In this document: positions 38,808 through 48,057 of the stretch, piece after piece | Layout of the letters: each line of letters starts with the position of its first letter | How positions within the stretch are numbered: the first letter of the stretch is position 1 | Origin: Agrococcus beijingensis | Lineage (GTDB): Bacteria > Actinomycetota > Actinomycetes > Actinomycetales > Microbacteriaceae | Reading direction: 5' to 3' | Assembly (NCBI RefSeq): GCF_030758955.1 | Contig: NZ_CP132360.1 | Location: 1,845,313 to 1,909,312 of the forward strand | DNA length: 64,000 nucleotides | Position numbers and translations under genes: made by a program | The notes under the pieces: model-generated | What the model saw: only the letters and a program-made list of their open reading frames with translations | The model's database searches: none | Told to the model about the DNA's origin: nothing

Positions 38808-40478
38808 CTACTCGCTCAGCTCGATCATGTTGAACACCTCGTCGTTGACGGGGCTGGCCGGGTAGCTGGTCACCCGCGCGTCGAACGCGAGCGTCGGCGC
38901 CGGGTGCGCGAGCGGCACGCCGGGCACGAACTGCGCGATCTGCTCGTTGATCTCCTGGTAGGCATCGCCTGCAGCATCCATGTCGGGCAGCTGGCGCGCC
39001 TCGGAGAGCGCCGAGAACAGCTCGGGGTTCTCGAAGCCCCACTCGTTCGAGTAGCCGTTGAAGAAGACGCCGACGAAGTTGTCGGTGTCGTTGTAGTCAC
39101 CGGTCCAGCCGAGCAGGTGGATGCCGTGGTCGGCCGTGCCGCGCATGCGGTCGAGGTAGTCGGTCCACTCGTCCGAGACGGGCTCGACCGTGATGCCGAC
39201 CGCCTCGAGCTGCGTCGACAGCGTGGAGAAGATCTCCTCGGGGTTCGGCATGTACGGGCGGGAGATGTTCACCGGGTAGTTGAACGTCAGCGTCAGGCCA
39301 TCGGGGTAGCCGGCCTCGGCGAGCAGCTCCTGCGCTCGTGCGGGGTCGTACTCGTAGTCGGTGACGCTGTCGTTGTAGCCGTTGACCACGGGCGGGATGA
39401 ACTGCGTGGCCACCTCGGTGCCCTCGGGCAGCACCTGCGTGGTGAGCGCCTCACGGTCGATCGCGTGGGCGATCGCCTGGCGCACGCGCACATCCTGCAG
39501 CTCGGGCACCGTCTGGTTGAAGCCCAGGTAGAGCACCGTGAAGGGGTCGCGCTGCATGACGTTGAAGCCGGCGTCCTCGAGGGCGGCGGTGTCGGCCGGC
39601 GCGACGAGGTCGTAGCCGTCGATGTCGCCCGACTCGAGCGCCTGGCGGCGCGCGGTCGAGTCGTCGATCACGCGGAAGACGATCTCCTGCACCTGGCCCT
39701 GGTCGCCCCAGTAGTCGGGGTTCGCCTGCAGCACGACCTGCTCACCGGGCGCCCAGGACTCGAACGTGAACGGGCCGGTGCCGGTGGGGTGCGCCTCGCC
39801 GTACTGGCTGTACTCCGGCGCCTCCTCCGAGCCGCCGACCTCGTCGGCGCCGAACTCCTCGAGCGCGGCGGGGCTCTGCATCGCGAAGGCGGGCAGCGAG
39901 AGCGACGCGATGAAGCCCGAGAAGGGGCGCGTCAGGTTGACGGTCGCGACGAGATCCTCGTCGGCCGAGCACGACTCGTAGAGCGCGTTCTCGTCGCCGG
40001 CGAAGCCGCCGTAGAGCGAGCCGTAGTAGTAGGAGAGGCTCTCGGTGGCGGTCAGGCCAGTCCAGTTGTACCAGCGGTCGAAGTTCGCGCAGACGGCCTC
40101 GGCGTTGAACTCGGTGCCGTCGTGGAAGGTGACGCCCTCCTGCAGCTGGAACGTGTAGGAGCTGCCGTCGTCGTTCGGCTCCCAGCTGGTCGCGAGCAGC
40201 GGCGCCGGGTCGGCCGTGCCCGGCTCGACGCCGACGAGGCCCTCGAAGATCTGCCGGGAGATGCGGAACGTCTCGCCGTCGGAGGCGAACGCCGGGTCGA
40301 GGCCCGACGGGTCGCTCGAGGACGCGAAGACGAACGTCGAGTCGACGTCGCCCTCGGGGGCCGCGCTGCCGGTGGTGCCGGGGTCGCGCTGGCTCTGCAC
40401 GCAGCCGGTGAGCACGAGCGCGAGCGCTGCGCCGCCGGCGAGGCCTGCGAGCAGCCGTCGCTTTGCGGATCGATTCAC
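38808..40478 (-). CDS. dppA: Peptide-binding lipoprotein of the ABC importer
   Basis: 556 residues, SBP_bac_5 family. Signal peptide with lipobox LTGC, lipidated Cys26. Landmarks: SGLDPAFASDGETFRISRQIFEGLV, the ligand-cleft region AHPTGTGPFTFESW and VRQAIAHAIDRE. It presents di- or oligopeptides to DppBC on the outer face of the membrane. ATG at 40478. Confidence 0.93.
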   Translation of the reverse strand: MNRSAKRRLLAGLAGGAALALVLTGCVQSQRDPGTTGSAAPEGDVDSTFVFASSSDPSGLDPAFASDGETFRISRQIFEGLVGVEPGTADPAPLLATSWEPNDDGSSYTFQLQEGVTFHDGTEFNAEAVCANFDRWYNWTGLTATESLSYYYGSLYGGFAGDENALYESCSADEDLVATVNLTRPFSGFIASLSLPAFAMQSPAALEEFGADEVGGSEEAPEYSQYGEAHPTGTGPFTFESWAPGEQVVLQANPDYWGDQGQVQEIVFRVIDDSTARRQALESGDIDGYDLVAPADTAALEDAGFNVMQRDPFTVLYLGFNQTVPELQDVRVRQAIAHAIDREALTTQVLPEGTEVATQFIPPVVNGYNDSVTDYEYDPARAQELLAEAGYPDGLTLTFNYPVNISRPYMPNPEEIFSTLSTQLEAVGITVEPVSDEWTDYLDRMRGTADHGIHLLGWTGDYNDTDNFVGVFFNGYSNEWGFENPELFSALSEARQLPDMDAAGDAYQEINEQIAQFVPGVPLAHPAPTLAFDARVTSYPASPVNDEVFNMIELSE

Positions 40479-40548
40479 GGTCTTGGACCTTTCCTGGAAG
40501 GGACTGTTCGCACGGCCCGCGGCTCAGCGGCGAGCATGCGTAGCTGTC

Positions 40549-40577
40549 AACCTAGTCGCAGTTGCGCGCGAACAATG
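40549..40577 (-). promoter_or_regulatory. Candidate dppA promoter
   Basis: Minus-strand TAGGTT (40554-40549) with a weak -35-like TTGTTC/ATTGTT about 15-16 bases upstream, in the 220-base gap shared with the divergent kinase gene. The -35 spacing is short, so confidence is low. The rest of the gap (40479-40698) shows nothing else definite. Confidence 0.35.
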
Positions 40578-40698
40578 TCACAGCAGGGTCACGATTGGGT
40601 TTCGCGAATCGCTCCGCCCGACGAGGCGCCTCCTCATCGAGGACGAGATGGGGGCGGATGCGCTGCGGCCCGCGGGTGCACCGCCCTAGCCTGAGCGC

Positions 40699-42060
40699 AT
40701 GACCCTCACGTCGACCGTCGGGCGAATCGCACCATGGCTGCCCGCGGCGATCGCGGCCGCGCTCGTCCTCGGCGCCCTCCTGCTCGAGGGAATGGATGAC
40801 GGACCGGTCGGGCTGCTCGCCATGACCCTTGCCGGCGCTGGCCTGTCGCTCGCGCGCCGCCACCCTGCGTGGGCGCTCGTCCCGGCAGCAGCTGGCGCGC
40901 TCCTCGCGACAGCCTTCTGCCCGCGAACCGGGTGGTTCACCCTGCTCATCGCGCTCGCGACCGCCATGCTGGCCGCCTACAGCGCATCGACGATGCGGAT
41001 CGCCGGGCTGCTCGGAATCCCCGTCGCGCTGCTCTCTGCCATCTCGCTGTCCACCTGGGGCATCTCGGCCCAGGGAACCTTCATCGGCTGGTTCGTCGTT
41101 ATGGCCACGTGGGCGTGTGCTCTGGGCGCTCGCGCGCTGCGCGACGCGCTGCGCGCCGAGTCGGCGAAGGAGCAGGCAGTCGCGCGCACGACCGTCGTCG
41201 AGAGCGAGCTGCGCGACGAGCGGCTGCGCGCCGACCTCACGCACGACTTCCACGACGTGATGGCGCACTCGCTCGCGGTCCTCGCCGCTCAGGCCGAGGG
41301 CCTGCGCCTCACGCACGAGGCGCATCCCGAGCGGATCGGGCCGGTGCTCACGACCATCAGCGACACCGCGCGGCTCGCGCTCGTCGAGGTGCGGCAGCTG
41401 CTCGAGCGGGTCGACGACGACGCGCGCCGGCCGCAGGCGACGAGCGCCGAAATCCCCGGGCTGGTCGCGCAGCTGCGCTCCGCGGGCCCGACGGTCGTGC
41501 TGCACGACGTGGGCGCGCACGGCCACCTCTCGCGGACGGCCGACATCGCCGCCTACCGGATCGTGCAGGAGAGCCTGACGAACGCGCTCCGCCACGGCGG
41601 ATCCGACATCGACATCGCCGTCACCCTCGCATGGACGGGCCCGGGCCTCTCGCTCGCGGTGTCATCGCCCATCCGCGATCGCGATGCGCTGCAGCCGACC
41701 GGCCGCGGCATCGCCGGCATGCACGAGCGCGCCCGCGTCGCCGGCGGCTCGCTCGAGGTCGACGCCGAGGGCGACCGCTTCGTCGTGAGCGCCTACCTGC
41801 CGTACGAGCCCGTCAGCCACGAGCCGACGGAGCCGCTGACCGAGGACCAACTGTCGACGCTGCCTCTGCCCACGCAGGCGCCTTCGCCGCGACCGGAGGA
41901 TGTGGTCGCTCCCTGGATTGTGGAAGCCACGCGGCTGCACCGCCAGCGTCACCCCGGCCAGCCCGATTCCTGGGCGCAGGCGACCACGGTCGACCTGACG
42001 CCCGACCGTCTTCCTGACGGACGCATCCGCAACCCCGTCGCCGACGCGGGCCCGGCGTGA
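40699..42060 (+). CDS. NarL-type sensor histidine kinase
   Basis: 453 residues. Four or five N-terminal membrane helices (about 10-145), HisKA_3 dimerisation helix with H185 in THDFHDVMAHSLAVL, then the ATPase domain (IVQESLTNALRHG, GRGIAGMHERARVAGG). A long Pro/Thr-rich C-terminal extension of roughly 80 residues follows the catalytic domain and is unusual. GTGA overlap with its response regulator. Confidence 0.9.
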   Translation: MTLTSTVGRIAPWLPAAIAAALVLGALLLEGMDDGPVGLLAMTLAGAGLSLARRHPAWALVPAAAGALLATAFCPRTGWFTLLIALATAMLAAYSASTMRIAGLLGIPVALLSAISLSTWGISAQGTFIGWFVVMATWACALGARALRDALRAESAKEQAVARTTVVESELRDERLRADLTHDFHDVMAHSLAVLAAQAEGLRLTHEAHPERIGPVLTTISDTARLALVEVRQLLERVDDDARRPQATSAEIPGLVAQLRSAGPTVVLHDVGAHGHLSRTADIAAYRIVQESLTNALRHGGSDIDIAVTLAWTGPGLSLAVSSPIRDRDALQPTGRGIAGMHERARVAGGSLEVDAEGDRFVVSAYLPYEPVSHEPTEPLTEDQLSTLPLPTQAPSPRPEDVVAPWIVEATRLHRQRHPGQPDSWAQATTVDLTPDRLPDGRIRNPVADAGPA

Positions 42061-42707
42061 TCCGGCTGCTGCTGGTCGACGACCAGGAGCTCTTCCTGCA
42101 GGGACTGTCGATGATCCTCGAGAGCCAGGAGGGGCTCGAGGTCGTGGGCACCGCCGCCGACGGCGAGCAGGCGATCGCCCGCACCCGAGAGCTGCGGCCC
42201 GACGTGGTGCTCATGGACATCCGCATGCCCGTGCTCGACGGGGTCGCCGCGACCGCCGCGATCCGCCGCGAGGCGCCGGAGCCGCCGCCGCACGTGATCG
42301 TGCTCACGACCATCCGCCAGGACAGGGCGGTGGTGGATGCGCTGCGGGCGGGGGCGAGCGGGTTCCTGCTCAAGGACGCCCGGCCCGAGTTCCTCGTGCA
42401 GTCGATCCGCGCGGTCGTCGACGGGCAGCAGGTGATCGCGCCGGCCGAGACGTTCGACCTGCTGCGCGCCTTCGCCCCGGTGCGACCGGCGCCGGACACG
42501 AGCGTGCTCGACCCGCTCACCGAGCGCGAGCGCGAGCTCTTCGCCCTCGCCGCCCGCGGCCTCTCGAACGCCGAGATCGCCCAGCGGCTGTGGGTCGCCG
42601 AGACGACCGTGAAGACGCACATGCGCGCGATCCTCGGCAAGCTCGGCGTCGCCTCGCGGGTGCAGCTGATCGCCCTGGCCTACGAGCACCGGCTCATCGA
42701 GGTGTGA
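42057..42707 (+). CDS. NarL/LuxR-family response regulator
   Basis: 216 residues. Receiver with D54 in VLMDIRMP and Lys in FLLKDAR, then a LuxR helix-turn-helix (LTERERELFALAARGLSNAEIAQRLWVAETTVKTH shows the fold; core motif SNAEIA and TVKTHM). GTG start within the kinase stop. Target genes unknown; dppABC is divergent from this pair and shares its upstream region. Confidence 0.93.
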   Translation: MIRLLLVDDQELFLQGLSMILESQEGLEVVGTAADGEQAIARTRELRPDVVLMDIRMPVLDGVAATAAIRREAPEPPPHVIVLTTIRQDRAVVDALRAGASGFLLKDARPEFLVQSIRAVVDGQQVIAPAETFDLLRAFAPVRPAPDTSVLDPLTERERELFALAARGLSNAEIAQRLWVAETTVKTHMRAILGKLGVASRVQLIALAYEHRLIEV

Positions 42708-42725
42708 GCGACCGTCACCGGTCGC
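42708..42725. terminator. Short hairpin between the regulator and idnD-like gene
   Basis: gcgaccg-tcac-cggtcgc, a 7-bp stem starting right after the regulator stop; it lies between convergent genes and could serve both. Confidence 0.45.
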
Positions 42726-42731
42726 ACCAGC

Positions 42732-43754
42732 TCAGAAGCGCAGCAGCACCTTGCAGCTCGAGCGGGAGTCGGCCGCCGTCGCGAACGCCTGCTCGAGGTC
42801 GTCGAGGCCGAACTCGTGCGAGACGACCGGACCGATGTCGAGGCCCTCGGCGAGGGCTGCGACCGCGTCGCTGATCTCGTCGACGAAGCGGTAGCTGCCG
42901 CGCAGGTCGATCTCGCGGCTCACCAGCCTGCCGAGCCGCGCCTGCACGGCCTCGGCCGGCAGGTTGCCGACCTGCACCATGACGCCGCCGGGCCGCACGG
43001 CGTCGATCGCGGTGCTCACCGCGGGCCCGACGCCGGACGCCTCGAACACCACGTCGAAGTCGTCGGGCACCGGCTCGCCCAGGTCGAGCGTCGCGGTCGC
43101 CCCGAGCGACGCCGCGATGCCGCGGGCGCGCTCGGAGGGATCGATCGCCGTGACCTCGGCGCCCTGGTGGACGGCGGCCGCGACGATCAGCGCACCGATG
43201 GGGCCGCATCCGCTCACCAGCACCCGGCGTCCCGCGACGCCGCCGGACCGCTCGATGGCGTGCAGCGCGACGCCGAGCGGCTCGGCGAGCGCGGCCGCCC
43301 TGGTCGACAGCCCCGCGGGCAGCGCGCGCAGCTGCCCTGCGCGCACGACGAGCTGCTCGGCGAAGCCGCCCTGCGTGTGCGGGTCGCGCGCGGCGGAGCC
43401 GAGATAGCGCAGGTCGGGGTGCAGGTTGTCGCGGCCCCGCAGCTCGTCGGGCAGCGCACCCGTGACGGTGGCCGGGTGCACGGTGACCGCATCGCCGAGC
43501 TCGACGCCCGTCACGCCCTCGCCCAGCTCGACGACCGTGCCGGCGATCTCATGGCCGAGCACCAGCGGGTGCCGCTGCACCGCGGTGCCGGATGCGCCGT
43601 GGCGCCAGTAGGAGAGGTCGGAGCCGCAGATGCCGCCCCACGCGACCGCGATGCGCACCTCGCCCGCAGCGGGGCTCGGCACCGGCTGCTGCTCGACCCG
43701 GAGGTCGCCGGGCGCGTGGAGCACGACCGCGCGCATCGTCGTCGCCTGCAGCAT
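42732..43754 (-). CDS. L-idonate/sorbitol-type zinc alcohol dehydrogenase
   Basis: 340 residues of the zinc-dependent MDR family, closest in pattern to L-idonate 5-dehydrogenase. Catalytic zinc ligands C43 in GGICGSD and H68-E69 in LVLGHEI; the nucleotide fold shows VSGCGPIGALIV. The lobe that normally holds four structural-zinc cysteines (about residues 90-115) reads ELRGRDNLHPDLRYLG with none. ATG at 43754 has a GAGGG six bases upstream. Third gene of the carrier-GntR-dehydrogenase set. Confidence 0.83.
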   Translation of the reverse strand: MLQATTMRAVVLHAPGDLRVEQQPVPSPAAGEVRIAVAWGGICGSDLSYWRHGASGTAVQRHPLVLGHEIAGTVVELGEGVTGVELGDAVTVHPATVTGALPDELRGRDNLHPDLRYLGSAARDPHTQGGFAEQLVVRAGQLRALPAGLSTRAAALAEPLGVALHAIERSGGVAGRRVLVSGCGPIGALIVAAAVHQGAEVTAIDPSERARGIAASLGATATLDLGEPVPDDFDVVFEASGVGPAVSTAIDAVRPGGVMVQVGNLPAEAVQARLGRLVSREIDLRGSYRFVDEISDAVAALAEGLDIGPVVSHEFGLDDLEQAFATAADSRSSCKVLLRF

Positions 43755-43794
43755 GGACATCCCTCGATCGTGCCGCGCGTCTCGCGCGCCCTGC

Positions 43795-44520
43795 CTACGG
43801 TGCGGTGTGCGGCGCACGCTGCTCGATGGCGTCGGTGATGTCGATCACCGCGCCCATGTGCTCGCGCATGGCGATCTCTGCCGCCATGGCGTTGCCCGAG
43901 GCGATCGCGCCCGCGATCGCCATGTGCTCGGCCTGCTCGAAGCCGACCATGCCATGCCGCTCGCGGTGCGCGCGGATCTGCACCATCGCGTGGAACACGC
44001 GGTCGCGCACGGCGCCGGTGAACCAGACGAGCGCCGGGTTGCCGGTCAGCTCGGCGATGCGACGGTGCAGGTCGAGATCGGCCTGCGCATAGGCATCGCC
44101 GTCGGAGGCGATCGTCGCCATGCGCCGCACCTCGTCGACGAGCGCCTGCGCGGAGGCCGGGTCTGCCCGCTCGGCCGCCAGCCGGGCCGCCTGGATCTCG
44201 AGGGGCGCACGCACCTCCATGAGCGCGACGAGCGGCTCGTCGGTCGCCTGCAGCGCGCGCGTCAGGAAGAGCGAGATCAGGTGGTCGTCGAGCCGGCGCA
44301 CCACCGCGTTGCGGCCGTTCGTCAACTCGACCGCGCCGATCGCGTGCAGGGCGCTGAGCGCCTCGCGCACCACGGGCCGCGACACGTCGAAGCGCTCGCT
44401 GAGCGCCGCGGTCGAGGGCAGCGACTGCCCGGGGGCCAGGCCCTCGGCGTCGATCAGCTCGAGGATCGCGCGCTGCACCTGCGCGGTGAGCGTCGTCGAC
44501 GCGATCGGGCTAGAAGGCAT
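43795..44520 (-). CDS. GntR-family regulator with FCD domain
   Basis: 241 residues. N-terminal winged helix (LAPGQSLPSTAALSERFDVSRPVVREALSALHAIG), then an all-helical FCD domain with the metal/carboxylate site residues in ADLDLHRRI and the C-terminal EHMAIAGAI/REHMG. FCD regulators usually sense organic acids. Its start overlaps the carrier gene by 11 bases, and it precedes the dehydrogenase, so it probably represses this operon in response to a sugar acid (inference). Confidence 0.9.
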   Translation of the reverse strand: MPSSPIASTTLTAQVQRAILELIDAEGLAPGQSLPSTAALSERFDVSRPVVREALSALHAIGAVELTNGRNAVVRRLDDHLISLFLTRALQATDEPLVALMEVRAPLEIQAARLAAERADPASAQALVDEVRRMATIASDGDAYAQADLDLHRRIAELTGNPALVWFTGAVRDRVFHAMVQIRAHRERHGMVGFEQAEHMAIAGAIASGNAMAAEIAMREHMGAVIDITDAIEQRAPHTAP

Positions 44521-45916
44521 TGACCAATCCCATCACGCCGACGAACACGATGGCGGCGGCGGAGATGATGAGCATGACGGTGAACGCCTTGCCGTCGCGG
44601 ACCGAGGGGTCGGTCTGCTTGCGCGAGAGGTAGAGCGTGGCGATGGCGACGCCGATCAGGAAGACGGCGTTCAGGATGCCCGCCAGCACGACCAGCGCGA
44701 GGGGCGACGAGATCACGGTGCCGAACAGGCCCCAGATGATCGGCATCACGATCATGATGCCGCGCATCCAGCGGTCGCGCTTGACGCGGTCCTTCCAGTC
44801 GAAGGCGCCGAAGATGGCGAGCGTGTTGCCCACCTGCCGGCCGAGGCTCGGCACGTTGGCGACGATCGTCTTGAACAGCGCGATGCCGGCGCCGATGAGG
44901 AAGACCACGGCGCCCCAGCGGCCGACGGCCGAGTCGAAGATCGACGACAGGTCGGTCATGACCTCGGTGCCCGAGGGGATGAGGCCCTGCGGGTGCAGCA
45001 CGGCAGCGCCCAGGATGTAGAACGACGCGGTCGCGACCGTGTAGACGACCCACGACACCCACGCATCCAGCTTCATGACCTTGATCCAGCCGCGCGCACG
45101 CTCGGTCCAGGCCTTCGAGCCGTCGTTCGGGCCCGTCCAGGCGGCGTAGCCCTTCTCGACGGTCCAGTAGGTGTAGGCGGTGATCTCGCCGGCGCCGACG
45201 CCGGTGAGGCCGAACATCGACAGCGCGATGCCGAACGCGCCGGCGGCGATCTGGAAGCGCATGCCGTCGGCGAAGTCGGCGCCCGTCCAGGCGAACTCGG
45301 TGCCCTGGATGACGAAGACGGTCGCGATGGCGAAGGCGGTGACGAGGAACACCAGTGCGGTGGAGACCTTCTCGACGACCTCGTAGCGGTTCGAGAGGTG
45401 GATGGCGATCGCGATCGCGACGAGGATCGCGACCCAGCTGCCGATCGAGACCGGGCCGTAGGGGTCGCCGCCGCCGATCGGCATGAGCGACGAGAAGGCG
45501 AAGGCGGATGCGGTGATCACGCCCGCCTGGCTGGTGAGGAACTGCACGAACATCAGCAGCACGAGCCAGGCCATCCAGCCGCGCTTGCCGATGCGCGGGG
45601 GCACGTCGTCGTAGCCGTCGATGGCCACGCGGCCGGTGGAGATCGACCAGCGGCCGAGCTCGACCTGCACCCAGACCTTGACGAAGGTGGAGACGAGCAC
45701 CAGCCACAGCAGGATGAAGCCGACCTCGGCGCCGAGCGCCGTGGCGGTGAGCAGCTCGCCGGAGCCGACGACGGCCGCCGAGGTGATCATGCCGGGGCCG
45801 AGGAATTTCGCCCGGCCGCGCCAGGTGGTGGGCGGCGCCTTGATGTCGTCGACGGAGAGCACGTACGGGTCGCGACCCTTGAACGTGGTCGTTGCCTGCT
45901 TCGCTGCTGTCGTCAT
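44510..45916 (-). CDS. Nramp-like transporter lacking the canonical metal-site motifs
   Basis: 468 residues, about eleven membrane helices, with the Nramp-like start GPGMITSAAVVGSG. True Nramp proteins carry DPGN in helix 1 and MPH in helix 6 as metal ligands. Here helix 1 has G51-S-G-E54 and helix 6 has G241-A-G-E244, a matching G-x-G-E pair in the two pseudo-symmetric positions. It heads an operon with a GntR/FCD regulator and a polyol-type dehydrogenase. A substrate other than a transition metal is plausible; divalent metal transport remains the default annotation. ATG at 45916 with GGAG eight bases upstream. Confidence 0.82.
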   Translation of the reverse strand: MTTAAKQATTTFKGRDPYVLSVDDIKAPPTTWRGRAKFLGPGMITSAAVVGSGELLTATALGAEVGFILLWLVLVSTFVKVWVQVELGRWSISTGRVAIDGYDDVPPRIGKRGWMAWLVLLMFVQFLTSQAGVITASAFAFSSLMPIGGGDPYGPVSIGSWVAILVAIAIAIHLSNRYEVVEKVSTALVFLVTAFAIATVFVIQGTEFAWTGADFADGMRFQIAAGAFGIALSMFGLTGVGAGEITAYTYWTVEKGYAAWTGPNDGSKAWTERARGWIKVMKLDAWVSWVVYTVATASFYILGAAVLHPQGLIPSGTEVMTDLSSIFDSAVGRWGAVVFLIGAGIALFKTIVANVPSLGRQVGNTLAIFGAFDWKDRVKRDRWMRGIMIVMPIIWGLFGTVISSPLALVVLAGILNAVFLIGVAIATLYLSRKQTDPSVRDGKAFTVMLIISAAAIVFVGVMGLVNAF

Positions 45917-45997
45917 TGACGGACTCCTCGTCGAGTGTGGGCTGTCGCCTTGCCTGTCAGCCTAGCAGATAGGTCGCACTCGCCGGAGGACGCAGAA

Positions 45998-46022
45998 CGG
46001 CCCCGCCTTCGAGGCGGGGCCG
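45998..46022. terminator. Terminator of the secE-nusG-rplK-rplA operon
   Basis: Perfect 10-bp stem cggccccgcc/ggcggggccg with loop ttcga, 18 bases beyond the rplA stop on the minus strand and followed there by TTCTG. Confidence 0.8.
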
Positions 46023-46040
46023 CTCTGGTCGCTCAGACGC

Positions 46041-46730
46041 TCAGATCGAGGTGACGTCGATCGGGATGCCGGGGCCGAACGTGGTCGACACGGTCGCCTT
46101 CTGCACGTAGCGGCCCTTCGACGACGACGGCTTGAGGCGCACGATCTCGTCGAGCGCAGCGGTGATGTTGTCACCGAGCTGCTCCTCCGAGAACGAGGCC
46201 TTGCCGACGATGAAGTGCACGTTGGCGTGCTTGTCGACGCGGAACTCGATGCGGCCGCCCTTGATGTCGGTCACAGCCTGCGCCACGTTGGGCGTGACGG
46301 TGCCGGTCTTCGGGTTCGGCATCAGGCCGCGCGGGCCGAGCACCTTGCCGAGACGGCCGACCTTGCCCATGAGCTCGGGGCTCGCGACGGCGGCGTCGAA
46401 CTGGGTCCAGCCCGCGGCGACCTTCTCGATGAGGTCGTCGGAGCCGACCTCGTCGGCGCCGGCGGCGATGGCTGCCTCAGCGGCCGGGCCCTGCGCGAAG
46501 ACGATGACGCGAGCGGTCTTGCCGGTGCCGTGAGGAAGAGAAACGGTACCGCGGACCATCTGGTCTGCCTTGCGCGGGTCGACGCCGAGCTTGAGCGCCA
46601 CCTCGACGGTCGAGTCGGTCTTGGCCGACCCGGTCTCGCGAGCGAGCGCGACGGCCTCGAGGGCCGTGTAGGACTTGTCAGCGTCGATCTTCGCCGCTGC
46701 GGCCTTGTAGGCCTTGGACTTCTGTGCCAT
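46041..46730 (-). CDS. rplA: Ribosomal protein L1
   Basis: 229 residues, full length. Conserved [15 protein letters not shown] and the C-terminal [19 protein letters not shown]1 binds 23S rRNA at the stalk and commonly represses its own operon. The operon ends here at a strong terminator instead of continuing to rplJ. Confidence 0.98.
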   Translation of the reverse strand: MAQKSKAYKAAAAKIDADKSYTALEAVALARETGSAKTDSTVEVALKLGVDPRKADQMVRGTVSLPHGTGKTARVIVFAQGPAAEAAIAAGADEVGSDDLIEKVAAGWTQFDAAVASPELMGKVGRLGKVLGPRGLMPNPKTGTVTPNVAQAVTDIKGGRIEFRVDKHANVHFIVGKASFSEEQLGDNITAALDEIVRLKPSSSKGRYVQKATVSTTFGPGIPIDVTSI

Positions 46731-46826
46731 GTGGATCTCCTAGATCAGGGTTCGCGGTGCGCGCCTGGCCGGCGCTCCCACTGGTGAGCCCGAGGGCTCG
46801 GTCTGCGCAGAGCGCAGGATCGGGGG

Positions 46827-47258
46827 TCAGCCCTCGACCGTGATGCCCATGGAGCGGGCGGTGCCGGCAACGATCTTCGCAGCGCCTGCGAGGTCGTTGG
46901 CGTTGAGGTCGGGCAGCTTCTGCTGCGCGATCTCCTCGACCTGCGCCTGCGTCAGCTTGCCGACCTTCGTCGTGTGGGGCACGCCGGAGCCCTTCTTGAC
47001 GCCTGCGGCCTTCTTGATGAGCTCTGCTGCCGGCGGGGTCTTGAGCACGAAGTCGAACGAGCGGTCCTCGTAGACAGTGATCTCGACCGGGATGACGTTG
47101 CCGCGCTGGTTCTCCGTCGCGGCGTTGTACGCCTTGCAGAACTCCATGATGTTGACGCCGTGCTGACCGAGCGCCGGACCGACCGGCGGTGCGGGGTTGG
47201 CGGCGCCGGCCTGGATCTGCAGCTTGATCAGACCCGTGACCTTCTTCTTGGGTGCCAT
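46827..47258 (-). CDS. rplK: Ribosomal protein L11
   Basis: 143 residues. N-terminal domain with the proline-rich helix ([25 protein letters not shown]) that thiopeptides contact, and the C-terminal rRNA-binding domain. 96 bases separate it from rplA, where an L1 site would be expected. Confidence 0.98.
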   Translation of the reverse strand: MAPKKKVTGLIKLQIQAGAANPAPPVGPALGQHGVNIMEFCKAYNAATENQRGNVIPVEITVYEDRSFDFVLKTPPAAELIKKAAGVKKGSGVPHTTKVGKLTQAQVEEIAQQKLPDLNANDLAGAAKIVAGTARSMGITVEG

Positions 47259-47333
47259 GTCTCTTCCTTCTTGGTGTGTCGCGGACGCGGGCTCGCGTGT
47301 GGAGCCCGGGACCGCATCCAGCCCTCTGGGGGA

Positions 47334-48026
47334 CTAGAGCTTGCTGACCTGACCGAAGCCGAGCTCGACCGGAGTCTCGCGCTCGAACAGGCTGACGAGC
47401 ACGGTGAGCTTGCGGCTCGCCGGCTGGATCTCGCTGATCGTGCCGGGGAAGCCCGCGAACGAGCCCTCGGTGATCGTGATGGTCTCGCCGACCTCGAAGT
47501 CGACCTCGACGGTGAGCTGGCTCGGCTGCGACGCGGGCGTCGACTTCTGCTGCTCGGCCAGCTGCTCGTCGGCGATGGGCTTCAGCATCGTGAAGGCCTC
47601 GTCGAAGCGGAGCGGAGCGGGGTTGTGGGCGTTGCCGACGAAGCCGGTCACGCCGGGCGTGTGGCGGACGACCGACCAGGTGTCCTCGTCGAGCTCCATG
47701 CGGACGAGCACGTAGCCGGGCACGCGGACGCGGTTGACGCGCTTGGCCTGGCCGTTCTTCGTCTCGAGGACATCCTCGGTCGGGACCTGGATCTCGTAGA
47801 TGCCGTCGACCTGCATGTTCTCGGCACGCGAGGCGATGTTGGCCTTGACCTTCTTCTCGTAGCCCGCGTAGGAGTGGATGACGTACCAGCGGCCGGGCTT
47901 CAGGCGCAGCTCGCGCTTGAACTCGTCATACGGGTCAGCCTCCGGCTCGGCCGGCTTCTCGTCGGCAGGGACGAGGTCGTCGAGCGCCTTGTTCAGCTCG
48001 ATGTCGAGGTCGTTCACGTCAGACAC
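47334..48026 (-). CDS. nusG: Transcription antitermination factor NusG
   Basis: 230 residues. An acidic N-terminal extension typical of actinobacteria, the NGN domain ([32 protein letters not shown]) and the C-terminal KOW domain ([13 protein letters not shown]). GTG start at 48026. Links RNA polymerase with Rho or the ribosome, which is notable given the rho-like fragment at 8758. Confidence 0.97.
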   Translation of the reverse strand: MSDVNDLDIELNKALDDLVPADEKPAEPEADPYDEFKRELRLKPGRWYVIHSYAGYEKKVKANIASRAENMQVDGIYEIQVPTEDVLETKNGQAKRVNRVRVPGYVLVRMELDEDTWSVVRHTPGVTGFVGNAHNPAPLRFDEAFTMLKPIADEQLAEQQKSTPASQPSQLTVEVDFEVGETITITEGSFAGFPGTISEIQPASRKLTVLVSLFERETPVELGFGQVSKL

Positions 48027-48057
48027 AGTCCACCTTCTTGTTTCGTCGCAGCCGGGC

